From an uncultured Alphaproteobacteria bacterium (lineage in GTDB: Bacteria > Pseudomonadota > Alphaproteobacteria > RF32 > CAG-239), in contig CALXVY010000001.1 in the NCBI GenBank assembly GCA_944392255.1, positions 1-64,000 of the forward strand: DNA of 64,000 nucleotides, written 5' to 3'. This document shows positions 27,394 to 37,625 of this stretch, piece by piece. The notes under the pieces were generated by a model. That model saw only the letters and a program-made list of their open reading frames with translations. It was not told the DNA's origin and searched no databases. Within the stretch, counting starts at the first letter, position 1; every line of letters begins with the position of its first letter. Both the position numbers and the translations under genes were made by a program.

Positions 27394-29676
27394 TTACAAG
27401 ACCTCACGACGACCAACATGGTCAGCTGCCGAGATAACCCCCTCTTCTTCCATACGCTCAATCAAAGATGCGGCACGGTTATAACCAATGCGCAGTTTAC
27501 GTTGAATGTAAGAAGTTGAAGCTTTTTTATCATTGCGGACAATTTCCACGGCTTGCATATACAAGTCTTCATCGCCTCCGTCACCACCACCCATACCGGT
27601 TTTATCAAACACTGCCACGCCCGATGAGCCTTTTTCATTAAGCTCACCTTCAGTCACACCTTCAACATATTCTGGCTCTTTTTGTGATTTTAAGAATTCG
27701 ACCACTTTTTCAACTTCGCTGTCTTTAACAAAGCTACCATGAACACGCAAAGGTCTTTGACCAGCAGGCATATAGAGCATATCGCCCATACCAAGGAGCT
27801 GTTCAGCACCCTGCTCACCTAAAATGGTGCGGCTATCTATTTTGGAGGTAACTTGAAAACTGATACGGGTTGGGAAGTTTGCCTTAATGGTACCGGTGAT
27901 AACATCAACAGATGGACGTTGGGTTGACATAATCAGGTGCAAACCGGCAGCACGAGCCATTTGCGCCAAACGCTGAATTGCAGCTTCTACTTCCTTACCG
28001 GCAACCAGCATCAAATCTGCCATTTCATCAACAACAATCACGATGTAGGGCAATGGTGTTAGGTCTAAATCTTGCTCTTCATAAATCGGTTGTCCGGTTT
28101 CTTTATCAAATCCGGTTTGCACGGTTCGTGTAACCTTTTCGCCACTGGCACGTAGTTCTTTAAGTTTTTGGTTATAGCCGACAATATTGCGCACATTAAG
28201 CTTAGCCATAGCGCGATATCTGTCTTCCATTTCTCGAACAGCCCATTTCAGACCGATAACCGCTTTAGCCGGATCGGTAATCACCGGCGTAAGCAAATGA
28301 GGAATGCCGTTATACATGGAGAACTCAAGCATTTTCGGGTCAATCATGATGAGTTTGCATTCATCAGGGCGCATTCTGTAAAGAAGCGACAAAATCATAG
28401 AGTTCACCCCGACAGATTTACCGGAACCGGTCGTACCGGCAACCAACAAGTGCGGCATTTTAGATAAATCGGCATAAACATTTCGACCACCGATATCTTT
28501 ACCCAAAACCACATTCAGAATATTTTTTGATTCTTCAAAAGCTTTATCTTCCAAAAGCTCTCTGAGCCATACGGTTTCGCGTTTAGCATTCGGCATTTCG
28601 ATACCGATAGTGTTCGACCCCGGAACTACGGCAATACGAACAGAGACAACCGACATTGAACGAGCAATATCATCTGCCAAACCAATAACTCGTGCAGTTT
28701 TAGTACCAGGAGCCGGCTCTAACTCATACAAAGTAACCACCGGACCGGGGCGTACTTTAACAATTTTGCCATTAACACCAAATTCTTGCAAAACATTTTC
28801 CAAATCTCTGGCAATAGCTTCCAGTTCTTTTTCATTAACTTGTCCGGCATTTTTGTCCTTAACCATAGAAAGCAAGTTAACACTTGGTTTTTGATAACCA
28901 TCATCAACATCTTTGCTTTTAGCAACAGACATTTTTGTTGCCATTTTTTCAGCAACAGGAGAACTATCGGAAAGTTTAGGCTCTTTACGTTCTTTAGTTT
29001 TTTTAGGCTTAACCACGCGTTGCTCATCGTCAGCATGTTTAAAAATATGACCAAAACTAAATATTCCTTGGCAACAACGCTTTAATAATTGGCAAACCTT
29101 CAAACCAAAAGCATAAGCTTTTCTAAACCATGCAAACCAATTTTTATATGTAATACCAACGGCAAAATCAAAGGCCAAAAATCCTAAGGCAAATAAAATA
29201 AAAGCAAAAATATATTTTCCGTAAGCATAAACATAGATTGAATTAAACAAAGACAACAAATGCCGAGCAAAAAAAACACCTACATTTCCGCCAATTTTTC
29301 CCAATCCCCAAGTTTGCGGAATTAAACTAAATAAAACAGAAAAACAAAAAACGCCAAAGCCAAACGCAAAAATTCGGCTATAAGGATTAATAACTTCTCT
29401 AAGACGTAAGAGATGATAGCCCCATACCAGAGGAGCAATCAAGAACAACGGCAAAGCATATCCAAACCACGATAAAACAAAATCCGCAGAAACCGCACCA
29501 AAGCCACCTAAGACATTATGAATTTCTGCAGATGCCGTATTATATGAAGAATCATGAGGATTAAAAAAGAAAATGCTAACCAACATAAAAATAGAAGTCA
29601 GCATCAACATCGCTCCCAGAATTCTAATTCCGAGTTTTGCAGCAAAACTTTTTTCTTTTTTCTTTTTCTTAGCCAT
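27394..29676 (-). CDS. ftsK: DNA translocase FtsK
   Basis: A 760-residue septal DNA pump that clears and aligns chromosome ends at division and activates XerCD recombination. Four or five N-terminal helices (about 15-180) anchor it in the membrane. A short charged linker follows, shorter than in E. coli. The RecA-like motor has Walker A GTTGSGKS and Walker B VIVVDEMADL. The C-terminal winged-helix gamma domain, which reads KOPS sequences, is complete (SYIQRKLRIGYNRAASLIERM). xerD, its expected partner, is also in this window. Confidence 0.95.
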   Translation of the reverse strand: MAKKKKKEKSFAAKLGIRILGAMLMLTSIFMLVSIFFFNPHDSSYNTASAEIHNVLGGFGAVSADFVLSWFGYALPLFLIAPLVWGYHLLRLREVINPYSRIFAFGFGVFCFSVLFSLIPQTWGLGKIGGNVGVFFARHLLSLFNSIYVYAYGKYIFAFILFALGFLAFDFAVGITYKNWFAWFRKAYAFGLKVCQLLKRCCQGIFSFGHIFKHADDEQRVVKPKKTKERKEPKLSDSSPVAEKMATKMSVAKSKDVDDGYQKPSVNLLSMVKDKNAGQVNEKELEAIARDLENVLQEFGVNGKIVKVRPGPVVTLYELEPAPGTKTARVIGLADDIARSMSVVSVRIAVVPGSNTIGIEMPNAKRETVWLRELLEDKAFEESKNILNVVLGKDIGGRNVYADLSKMPHLLVAGTTGSGKSVGVNSMILSLLYRMRPDECKLIMIDPKMLEFSMYNGIPHLLTPVITDPAKAVIGLKWAVREMEDRYRAMAKLNVRNIVGYNQKLKELRASGEKVTRTVQTGFDKETGQPIYEEQDLDLTPLPYIVIVVDEMADLMLVAGKEVEAAIQRLAQMARAAGLHLIMSTQRPSVDVITGTIKANFPTRISFQVTSKIDSRTILGEQGAEQLLGMGDMLYMPAGQRPLRVHGSFVKDSEVEKVVEFLKSQKEPEYVEGVTEGELNEKGSSGVAVFDKTGMGGGDGGDEDLYMQAVEIVRNDKKASTSYIQRKLRIGYNRAASLIERMEEEGVISAADHVGRREVL

Positions 29677-29743
29677 AGATTAAATCGCCTAAAATTAATA
29701 TATTACAAGAAGAATACAAGCAATTTACCAAAATATTCTTAAA

Positions 29744-30202
29744 TTATTCAAAAGAACTATAATCGGGATTATGAGCGCTTTGCATATATTTAGGATCCGT
29801 TTGTTTAATCATGATAGCGCGTTTAATTTTAGCAATATTTGCTTCTTTTTCATCTTGTTTATAAGGCTCGGAGTGGTTATTCCAAACCGTTGTCGGCCAA
29901 TCAGGATCGCCTTCCTTACGACAAACAATATGAACATGAAGTTGCGGACACAAATTACCGATAGCGGCAACATTCGTTTGATCATGTGGGAAATTTTCTG
30001 CCATAACTTCTTCACACAAATCAATCTCACGCATGAGCTGAAGTCTGTCTTCCATACAAAGACCAAGCATATTTTTAACATTATTAACCTTTGGAACCAA
30101 AATAATCCAAGGATAAAAGGCATTATCTTCAAACAACACTTTACAAAGTTTCAAATCTATAACATGGGCTTTTTTAGCCAAAGCCGGAACAAGTTCAAAC
30201 AT
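29744..30202 (-). CDS. HIT-family nucleotide hydrolase
   Basis: A 152-residue histidine-triad protein, probably a nucleotidyl hydrolase or transferase. The triad reads QLHVHIVCR, so the first histidine is replaced by Gln while the catalytic middle His and the last His are kept. This Q variant is common in the alphaproteobacterial branch of the family. Substrate unknown. A single gene between ftsK and the divergent fabD. Confidence 0.85.
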   Translation of the reverse strand: MFELVPALAKKAHVIDLKLCKVLFEDNAFYPWIILVPKVNNVKNMLGLCMEDRLQLMREIDLCEEVMAENFPHDQTNVAAIGNLCPQLHVHIVCRKEGDPDWPTTVWNNHSEPYKQDEKEANIAKIKRAIMIKQTDPKYMQSAHNPDYSSFE

Positions 30203-30379
30203 CTTAACTCCTCACATTCAACTTGTTTTATAATTAATATAAAGCGTTATAATACCAATTGATTAATATGTAATTAATATAAAATGATGATTCAAGTTCA
30301 TAAAAGTCTTTAAATGCTTGACTTTTTAAGCATATCAGATAATGCTTTTCCTTGATATTAATAATAAGGAAAACTATGA

Positions 30380-31330
30380 ATGACTAGAGCTTTCGTATTT
30401 CCCGGACAAGGTTCACAATTTGTCGGCATGGGAAAAGAACTGGCTGAAAATTTCAAATCAGCCAAAGAAGTTTTCGAAGAAGTCAATGAAGCATTAAATC
30501 AAGACTTATTCAAAATTATGGTAGAAGGTCCGGAAGCGGACTTAACAATGACAAGCAACGCGCAACCGGCATTAATGGCAAACTCAATGGCTATTGTCCG
30601 CGTTCTTGAAAAAGAATTCGGCATCAACCTTAAAGACAAAGCCTCTTTTGTTGCTGGACACTCTTTAGGTGAATATTCAGCAGCATGTGCTGCCGGTGTT
30701 TTCTCTTTAACAGATACAGCAAAATTATTGCGCACTCGTGGTGATGCTATGCAAAAAGCTGTTCCCTTGGGAGTTGGCGGCATGGCTGCGGTTATCGGTT
30801 TAAGTGCAGAAAAAGTACACGAATTGGCTGATGCTTGCGCCGATGAAAATAATGTATGCGTATGTGCCAATGACAACTCAGACGGACAAATCGTCATTTC
30901 CGGACATATGGGAGCCATTGATAAGGCTGTTGAAATTGCCGGTCCTGAATTTGGAGCCAAACGTTGCTTAAAACTTCCCGTAAGTGCGCCTTTCCACAGC
31001 CCGTTGATGAAACCTGCTGCCGAAGTAATGGCCAAAGCTTTACACGAAGTTGAAGCTCATGATGCCAACATTCCGTTAATTGCCAATGTTTTGGCTTCTG
31101 CAATCAGTAAAAAAGAAGAAATCATTCAACACTTAATCGAACAAGTAACAGGTTCTGTTCGCTGGAGAGAAAGTGTTGCCTATATGAAAAATAACGGTGT
31201 TACCGATGTTGTAGAACTCGGCGCCGGTAAGGTTTTGTCTGGTCTTGTAAAAAGATGCGACAAAGAAATTAATGCAATTTCGGTTGGAACCGCAGCTGAA
31301 ATTGAAGAATTGGCTAAAAGTTTAATTTAA
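30380..31330 (+). CDS. fabD: Malonyl-CoA:ACP transacylase FabD
   Basis: A 316-residue enzyme that moves malonyl from CoA to acyl carrier protein, starting fatty acid elongation in the cytoplasm. Motifs are FPGQGSQFVGMG at the start, the nucleophile elbow GHSLGEYSA and the active-site His in APFHSPLM. An ATG four bases upstream is out of frame and meets a stop, so 30380 is the start. fabG follows 14 bases later in the same operon. Confidence 0.97.
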   Translation: MTRAFVFPGQGSQFVGMGKELAENFKSAKEVFEEVNEALNQDLFKIMVEGPEADLTMTSNAQPALMANSMAIVRVLEKEFGINLKDKASFVAGHSLGEYSAACAAGVFSLTDTAKLLRTRGDAMQKAVPLGVGGMAAVIGLSAEKVHELADACADENNVCVCANDNSDGQIVISGHMGAIDKAVEIAGPEFGAKRCLKLPVSAPFHSPLMKPAAEVMAKALHEVEAHDANIPLIANVLASAISKKEEIIQHLIEQVTGSVRWRESVAYMKNNGVTDVVELGAGKVLSGLVKRCDKEINAISVGTAAEIEELAKSLI

Positions 31331-31344
31331 TAAGGAAAACAGAC

Positions 31345-32082
31345 ATGTTCGAATTACATGATAAAGTAGCTTTGATTACCGGTGCTGCCGGTGGTTTAGG
31401 CGATAAAATTGCCCGCACTTTGCACAAACAAGGCGCAACTTTAGCTTTGACCGATATGCGTGAAGAACCCATGCTCAAACTCAAAGAAGAATTGGGTGAC
31501 CGCGTAGAAGTTTTCACAGCTAATTTAACCAATGCTGATGATGTTAAAAATTTGGTTGCTAAAGTTGAAGAAAAATTGGGTCGCATTGACATTTTGGTAA
31601 ACAATGCCGGCTTGACCAGAGATAACTTGTTCATGCGCATGAGTGATGAAGATTGGCAATTGGTTTTGGATGTTAACCTTTCTGCTGGTTTCAAATTGGC
31701 AAAAGCAGCTGTTCGCGGTATGATGAAACGTCGTTTTGGCCGCATCATTGGTATTGCTTCTGTTGTTGGTGTAACCGGAAACGCCGGTCAAGCAAACTAC
31801 TCTGCTTCCAAAGCAGGTATGATTGCCATGAACAAATGCTTGGCTCAAGAAGTTGGTTCTCGCGGCATTACCGTAAACTCAATTGCTCCGGGCTTCATTC
31901 GTACCCCGATGACCGATGTTTTGCCAGACGATGTTAAAGCCGCTTTGCTCGCCAAAATTCCTGAAGGCAAACTTGGTGAAGCTCAAGATATTGCTAACGT
32001 TGTTGCTTTCTTAGCCTCTGATGAAGCTCAATACATCACCGGTCAAACCATCAACATCAACGGTGGTATGGCTATGATTTAA
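31345..32082 (+). CDS. fabG: 3-oxoacyl-ACP reductase FabG
   Basis: A 245-residue short-chain dehydrogenase that reduces beta-ketoacyl-ACP with NADPH. The cofactor motif TGAAGGLGDKIA, the structural NNAG, the catalytic YSASK and the C-terminal YITGQTININGGMAM are all classic FabG. AAGGA precedes the ATG. The usual next genes acpP and fabF are not here. A terminator closes the two-gene operon. Confidence 0.96.
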   Translation: MFELHDKVALITGAAGGLGDKIARTLHKQGATLALTDMREEPMLKLKEELGDRVEVFTANLTNADDVKNLVAKVEEKLGRIDILVNNAGLTRDNLFMRMSDEDWQLVLDVNLSAGFKLAKAAVRGMMKRRFGRIIGIASVVGVTGNAGQANYSASKAGMIAMNKCLAQEVGSRGITVNSIAPGFIRTPMTDVLPDDVKAALLAKIPEGKLGEAQDIANVVAFLASDEAQYITGQTININGGMAMI

Positions 32083-32103
32083 GGTTTCAAACCTTATACA
32101 AGC

Positions 32104-32141
32104 AAAAAGCACTTGTTCGTTTAAGAACAAGTGCTTTTTTT
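32104..32141. terminator. Terminator of fabD-fabG
   Basis: A perfect 15-bp stem (32104-32118 with 32125-32139) with a 6-base loop ends in a T run. It also ends the convergent 32141 gene. Confidence 0.9.
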
Positions 32142-32611
32142 TAAGACAAAGAAAAAAATAATTCTTTATTAGAACCAATCCACGCAGTTAATTTCTTCTC
32201 TTCACCATTTTCAATGATTTTTGCTTGAAAATTATCTGCATCTATCTGTTTGCAAGATGTACAAACAAAAATTTTGTCCTGACAAACCAACAAATGTTTA
32301 GCCGGTTCAAAAGAAGGCAAATGAATAAGAGCCAAAAAACCATTAACTCTATCACCAAACACAGAAGAAACAAAATTTCCATCCATAAAAATCTGCTTCC
32401 AAGAAAAATCTTTTCTTTTAAACAACCAAACATGTTCATCTTCATCAGCAATCAAAATAAAATCATTTGAAGAGGCAATCATTTCAGAAGATTCCGTAAG
32501 TTTGGTAAACATTTTGAAGCGATCTTCACTAGGGTCGTATACACGCCAAATTTTGCTGCCGTTCACGCAAATGGTCTGAAAAGAACTAACATTTTGTATT
32601 TCCATAATCAA
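32141..32611 (-). CDS. Hypothetical protein, probable beta-rich
   Basis: A 156-residue protein of unknown family. Alternating hydrophobic strands and short turns (for example FILIADEDEHVWLFKRKDFSWKQ written over two strands) suggest an all-beta fold resembling part of a propeller. No signal peptide or membrane helix is seen. Two possible starts (residues 1 and 3) lie together. It is a single gene between the fab terminator and an acetyltransferase gene. Confidence 0.6.
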   Translation of the reverse strand: MIMEIQNVSSFQTICVNGSKIWRVYDPSEDRFKMFTKLTESSEMIASSNDFILIADEDEHVWLFKRKDFSWKQIFMDGNFVSSVFGDRVNGFLALIHLPSFEPAKHLLVCQDKIFVCTSCKQIDADNFQAKIIENGEEKKLTAWIGSNKELFFSLS

Positions 32612-32680
32612 AAAAAATTAAATAATTCAACATAAGATTAAAAAATATGTTGCCTAGTATATGAATAAAAAAACTCCTTG

Positions 32681-33187
32681 TCAAAAAATATCTGCGTTAA
32701 AAAAGAAACAATCTTCTTCTAAAATAAAACCACTATCTTCTTGCTGTTTGGCAAATTCTGGTTTGAGGATTCCCCCCTTAGAAATATAGAATTTTTTAGC
32801 TTTTCCATTGTTTTTGAGCGCAAACAAATAAAAATCTGCCTTTATTTCACAAGCAAAAGCTTTCAAAAGAGCTGAACCAAAACCATGTTTTTGCTCTTTT
32901 TCATCAACATATAAGGCATACAACTCAAACTGCCGAGAGATTCGTTCATCTGTACCGATTCCACCCCAAGCAAAGCCGGTAACGATTCCCTCATCGTTTT
33001 CTGCAAGTAAAACAATGTGATTTTTATTTTTTAAACGATTCTCCCAGCGTAAAACTCTTTCTTGTGAAAAAGCTCTTTTTTCTAAAATTTTTTGTGGAAT
33101 TAGATTCGCATAGGCTGTTTGCCACGTATCACTATGAATTTTAGCTAAAGAAAAAGCATCAAAAACCTCTGCATAACGTATTTTCAT
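32681..33187 (-). CDS. GNAT-family N-acetyltransferase
   Basis: A 168-residue acetyltransferase that would transfer acetyl from acetyl-CoA to an amine of unknown identity. The start MKIRYAEVFDAFSLAKIHSD is typical. The acetyl-CoA site lies around LYVDEKEQKHGFGSALLKAF (motif A, with Q/HGxG). I chose the ATG at 33187 because GAGGA lies 7 bases upstream and the family pattern starts there. A longer in-frame start at 33217 has no ribosome site. Confidence 0.82.
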   Translation of the reverse strand: MKIRYAEVFDAFSLAKIHSDTWQTAYANLIPQKILEKRAFSQERVLRWENRLKNKNHIVLLAENDEGIVTGFAWGGIGTDERISRQFELYALYVDEKEQKHGFGSALLKAFACEIKADFYLFALKNNGKAKKFYISKGGILKPEFAKQQEDSGFILEEDCFFFNADIF

Positions 33188-33287
33188 TCTTGATTCCTCA
33201 AAAAAAGATTGATTCATTTAGAAATAAAGGTATGTTACTATCCATGTATGCATAAAATGGTATAAAAAGAATAAATAAAACCGCGGT

Positions 33288-34421
33288 ATGAAAAAACTAA
33301 ACCGATACATAATCAGACAAATATTTGTGGGCTTTTTATTAGTAACTTTTTCATTAATGTCCATTATTTGGCTGACCCAATCATTACGCTTTGTTGATTT
33401 AATAACCAACAACGGCATTCCTGTGAGTATATTCGCAGAATTAACATCATTATTAATGCCGCGTATTTTCTCAATTCTGGCACCGGTTGCCGTGTTTGCC
33501 GCAGTTTTATTTGTATATAATCGCATGCTTTCTGATAGAGAACTGGTAGTTATGAAATCTGCCGGCATTAGCCCGATGCAATGTGCCGTACCGGCCATAA
33601 TTTTCGGTTTAATTATGTCCTTTTTCAACATATTTATATATAATTTTGGCATACCTTGGGCCGAAAAAGAATTTAATGAATTGCAATGGAAAATAAAAAA
33701 TGATGTCTCTCATCTCATGCTAAGAGAAGGAGAATTTACGCGTTTGCAAAATGGTTTAACCGTTTTCATCACAACACATGAAAAAGACGGCTCTATCACA
33801 GGAATCATGGTTAATGACGAAAGAGATCCGTTAAGCAAAGTCACAATTTCAGCAGAAAAAGGACGCGTTGTTTATACGGAAAAAGGTCCCAAAATCATTA
33901 TGGTCAACGGAGCCAGACAAGAAATAGACAACAAAGACAAACAATTTACCTCTGTTTCTTTTGAACGTTACTCAGTTGACTTTGGAATGAAAGAAAGCTC
34001 TCGCAAAAAAGAAGCCGGCGTTAGAGAAAGAAACTTAAAAGAACTTTTAAATGCGCGAAATAACCCTAAATTAGATGAAAAAGAAGCAAATCGTTTTTTT
34101 GTTGAAGGCAATCGCCGCCTTTTAAATCCATTTTTTAATTTGCTTTTTGCCATTTTAGCCTGCACCGGTCTACTTTGCGGAAATTTCAACCGCCGTGGTC
34201 AAACAAAAATTATCTCCATTTCCATCACAATAATGATTTCCATTCTTGCCTTGGATTTATCTTTAACCAATATTGCCGTAAATAATATATCATTATTATC
34301 GCTTATTTATACCAATTTATTCTTACCGCTAATAGCATGCATATACTTACTTCTCTATTACAATCCGGCCATGCTAAGAAGAAAAAAACAAATTCCCGAC
34401 GAGGTTTTAAATCATGAATAA
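33288..34421 (+). CDS. lptF: LPS export permease LptF
   Basis: A 377-residue inner-membrane subunit of the LptB2FG ABC exporter that pulls lipopolysaccharide out of the membrane. It has three N-terminal helices (including the RYIIRQIFVGFLLVTFSL start), a periplasmic jellyroll (about 130-260) and three C-terminal helices. It is the first gene of an envelope run lptF-lptD-surA-rsmA and overlaps lptD by 8 bases. The usual partner lptG is not next to it but lies at 46035 on the other strand. Confidence 0.92.
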   Translation: MKKLNRYIIRQIFVGFLLVTFSLMSIIWLTQSLRFVDLITNNGIPVSIFAELTSLLMPRIFSILAPVAVFAAVLFVYNRMLSDRELVVMKSAGISPMQCAVPAIIFGLIMSFFNIFIYNFGIPWAEKEFNELQWKIKNDVSHLMLREGEFTRLQNGLTVFITTHEKDGSITGIMVNDERDPLSKVTISAEKGRVVYTEKGPKIIMVNGARQEIDNKDKQFTSVSFERYSVDFGMKESSRKKEAGVRERNLKELLNARNNPKLDEKEANRFFVEGNRRLLNPFFNLLFAILACTGLLCGNFNRRGQTKIISISITIMISILALDLSLTNIAVNNISLLSLIYTNLFLPLIACIYLLLYYNPAMLRRKKQIPDEVLNHE

Positions 34422-36684
34422 AACTTTATCAGGAATATATATTTTTCTTCCGTCTTTTCTGCTTTTTGCAACCCAGACAACAGCAGAAGAAGTTATCTAT
34501 AACACAACAGACGCCGGTGTTGTATTAAACGATTCGGACTTAGAAACGCTGCCTAAAGCCACAATAGAACCATTAAATATAGCCAGCGCAGCCAATATTG
34601 TTTCTCCAAAAGTAGTAGAAGAAGAGCAAGATATATATTTCAGTGCTAATGAAATGCAAAATGACCAACGTTTGCAAACCATTACGGCCATTGGTGATGT
34701 CAATATTGTCAGAGACAATCTCACCGTAAAAGCAGACAAAGTCATATATAACCAAAAAGATGATATTGTAACGGCGGTAGGCAATGTTGTTTTGCTAAAT
34801 GAAGATGGTACGGTTGTTTTTTCTGATTATGTTGTCTTGTCAGACAAAATGCAAGAAGGAGAAATGGACAACATCAAAATCATCATGAAAGACAAAAGTC
34901 AAGTTGCCGCAACCAAAGTCACAAAATTTGCCAATGACGATAAAGAAATGGAAAATGCGGTATATTCTCCTTGTGATGTTTGTACCGGCAAAGACCCTTT
35001 ATGGCAATTAAAAGCCAAAAAAATCATTCATGATGCAGAAAATAAAAACGTTTATTACAACCATGCTTTTCTTGAAGTAAAAGGATTACCTGTATTCTAT
35101 ACTCCTTTCTTATCACATCCGGATCCAAGTGTAAAAAGACGTTCAGGCTTTTTAATTCCCAACATAGCAAGTAGTTCATATTTGGGAGCAGCGATTCAAC
35201 CTAAATATTTTTGGAGCATATCCGATCATGAAGATTTGTTCTTAGACCCAATTTTTTCAACCGATAAAGGAGTAATTTTAAGCGGAAAATACAACAAATA
35301 TCTTTATCGCGGAGAGTTGAGCGCAGAAGGCAGCTTTATGAAAGATGATGATAAAGATGAAACCAGAGGTAATATTTTTGCCAAAGGTCGCTATGAAGTC
35401 AATGACTATTGGGTTGCTGATATGGATATCAACTATGCTTCAGACCGAACATATTTGAAAGATATGTCTTTAGATAAGCAAGATGATGCATGGCTCACCT
35501 CCAGTTTAAAAATGCAAGGTTTTGATAACAGAAACTACGCATCTATCGAAAGCTATTATTATCAACTTTTAAGTTATGATATGAAAGAATATGATGAACC
35601 AATAGTCTTGCCTTTAATGAACTATGAAAACATCAGTGATGTCGGCCCATACGGAGCATATAGCAAAACTAACTTAAACTTTGCTTCCATATACAGAGAA
35701 GAAGAAACCAATACTCAGCGTTTTTCCATGATTAATTCATGGGTTTTGCCATATACATCTCCTTATGGCGAAAAATATCGTATGATGGCATCTGTTAAGT
35801 CAGACTTATATTACGTTGATAATTATCTCAATCCCGAAGGAGAAGAATTTACGGGTGGTGTTGCAAGAATCTTTCCGCAATTGGGTTTGGAATGGAAGCT
35901 ACCTTTCATAAGAGCTACCGAAACATCTCGTCAAATATTAGAACCGACAATTGTTGGTGTTTTAGCTCCTAATGACAGTAACAAAACAAACAAAATTCCA
36001 AATGAAGATAGCCAAGACTTTGAATTAGACGATTCTAACGTACTGGATATAAACCGCTATGCCGGTTACGACCGCAATGACACCGGCAGCCGTATCAGCT
36101 ATGGTATTAACTGGAACTCATACGGAGATACCTTTGGTAGAACTAATGCTTTTCTGGCACAAAGCTATTATTTTGATAAGCATGAATCCATCAACAATAC
36201 AAGTTCTTATGATTTTAGCGAAAAAGAAGACCACTTAAGTGACTACGTTGGTCGTATATATGCCAGCCCGACAGATTATTTTGATTTAAATTATCGTTTT
36301 AGAGTAGATAAAGATGATTTAGAATTAACTTATAGCGAACTTTCCACCAAAATAGGTCCGCAAATCTTGAATGCCTACATTTCATATATATATTTACAAG
36401 ACAATAAAAATTCTTCATTAATAGAAAATAGTGAAAGAAAAGAATTATACACGGCATTAAGAAGCAAATTAACCAAAGATTGGAGCATAAGCATATTCAA
36501 CAGACAAGACTTAACGGACAACGGTGGTTCTCTTGAATATGGTGGTGATTTAATTTATGAAGACGAATGTACGGCTCTTATCTTTTATATGAGAAGAGAC
36601 AATTCAAGTGATCCTGACTATGAAGGAGACTTTGAATTTGGCGTCAACTTCCTATTAAAAACACTTGGTGGCACAAGTAAATAA
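34414..36684 (+). CDS. lptD: Outer-membrane LPS assembly protein LptD
   Basis: A 756-residue outer-membrane protein that receives LPS from the periplasmic bridge and inserts it into the outer leaflet. A signal peptide (about 1-24, ending TTAEE) is followed by the OstA/LptA-like jellyroll (about 65-180) and a long C-terminal beta-barrel with aromatic-ended strands. A cysteine pair CDVCTG lies near 189-192. The gene is coupled to lptF by an 8-base overlap. Confidence 0.93.
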   Translation: MNKTLSGIYIFLPSFLLFATQTTAEEVIYNTTDAGVVLNDSDLETLPKATIEPLNIASAANIVSPKVVEEEQDIYFSANEMQNDQRLQTITAIGDVNIVRDNLTVKADKVIYNQKDDIVTAVGNVVLLNEDGTVVFSDYVVLSDKMQEGEMDNIKIIMKDKSQVAATKVTKFANDDKEMENAVYSPCDVCTGKDPLWQLKAKKIIHDAENKNVYYNHAFLEVKGLPVFYTPFLSHPDPSVKRRSGFLIPNIASSSYLGAAIQPKYFWSISDHEDLFLDPIFSTDKGVILSGKYNKYLYRGELSAEGSFMKDDDKDETRGNIFAKGRYEVNDYWVADMDINYASDRTYLKDMSLDKQDDAWLTSSLKMQGFDNRNYASIESYYYQLLSYDMKEYDEPIVLPLMNYENISDVGPYGAYSKTNLNFASIYREEETNTQRFSMINSWVLPYTSPYGEKYRMMASVKSDLYYVDNYLNPEGEEFTGGVARIFPQLGLEWKLPFIRATETSRQILEPTIVGVLAPNDSNKTNKIPNEDSQDFELDDSNVLDINRYAGYDRNDTGSRISYGINWNSYGDTFGRTNAFLAQSYYFDKHESINNTSSYDFSEKEDHLSDYVGRIYASPTDYFDLNYRFRVDKDDLELTYSELSTKIGPQILNAYISYIYLQDNKNSSLIENSERKELYTALRSKLTKDWSISIFNRQDLTDNGGSLEYGGDLIYEDECTALIFYMRRDNSSDPDYEGDFEFGVNFLLKTLGGTSK

Positions 36685-36703
36685 TAGAGAAAGGAGAAAA
36701 AAA

Positions 36704-37624
36704 ATGAAAAAACTTTTTGGTTTATTGACTATAAGTTTGTTTTTGAGCAGCAACCCAGTTCAAGCTCAAAATTCTGTTAAAATAGCCGCTTTAGTCAACG
36801 GAGAAATTATATCCAATCAAGACGTTCAAAACCGTATCAATTCATTTTTGATGACTTCTCAAATTCCCTTAAATGCCCAAACAAAAGGCATGATAGTTCA
36901 AAAAGTACTCCACTCTGCCATTGATGAAAAAATAAAAATCCAAGCAGCAGAAAAAGATGGAATAAAAATAACTGACAAAGATATAGACGCCGCAATCGCA
37001 AATTTTGAAAAAAACAATAAAATAGCCAAAGGAGAATTAAAAAATATTCTCAAAGAAGCCAAAGTTTCAGAAAAAAGCTTCCGAGAACAAATGAAAGCAG
37101 ATTTAGCTTGGGTTCGTTTTTTAAGAAATAAATTGCGTATGGAAGGAAACATCACTCAAAGCGAAATCGAACAAGCTTTAATTGAAGCTAAAGAAGATTT
37201 AAACACACCTAAATATCAAATTTCTGAAATTTTTGTAAAAAAAGCCAAAGCCAAAGACATTCAAGATTTAGTAGAAAATTTAAGAAAAGACCCTCGCTTT
37301 GAACTTTATGCCATGAAATTTTCAGATAGCCCGAGTGCAGCCAAAGGCGGAAATTTAGGGTGGGTCAACCAAGGAAAACTACCAGAAAAATTGGAAGAAG
37401 TCATTTTAGGAATGAAAGAAGGCGAAATAAGTGATGCCATTCTCTTAAATGATGGCTATTACATCATTCGTCTCAATCAAAAATTTAACCCCAAAAAGGA
37501 TAAACCAACCATACCCAATGAAGAAGAAATCAAAAATTATTTAACTAACCAAAAAATGGAAACTTTAGCTCAAAAATATTTGCAAGATCTGAGACAACAA
37601 GCCGTTATTGAAATAAGAAATTAA
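36704..37624 (+). CDS. surA: Periplasmic chaperone/isomerase SurA
   Basis: A 306-residue parvulin-type prolyl isomerase and chaperone for outer-membrane proteins. A signal peptide (KKLFGLLTISLFLSSNPVQA) precedes a SurA N-terminal helical domain with NGEIISNQDVQNRI. A single PpiC domain (about 165-265) contains SPSAAKGGNLGWV and MKEGEISDAILLNDGYYIIRL. E. coli SurA has two such domains. The start is at 36704, preceded by AAGGAG. A longer in-frame reading from 36665 would bury the signal peptide. Its neighbours lptD and rsmA match the conserved order. Confidence 0.9.
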   Translation: MKKLFGLLTISLFLSSNPVQAQNSVKIAALVNGEIISNQDVQNRINSFLMTSQIPLNAQTKGMIVQKVLHSAIDEKIKIQAAEKDGIKITDKDIDAAIANFEKNNKIAKGELKNILKEAKVSEKSFREQMKADLAWVRFLRNKLRMEGNITQSEIEQALIEAKEDLNTPKYQISEIFVKKAKAKDIQDLVENLRKDPRFELYAMKFSDSPSAAKGGNLGWVNQGKLPEKLEEVILGMKEGEISDAILLNDGYYIIRLNQKFNPKKDKPTIPNEEEIKNYLTNQKMETLAQKYLQDLRQQAVIEIRN

Positions 37625-37625
37625 G

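Noticed and set aside
33218-33652. 144-codon minus-strand frame over the lptF start
   Set aside because: It is antisense to the clear lptF N-terminus and has no supporting signal.
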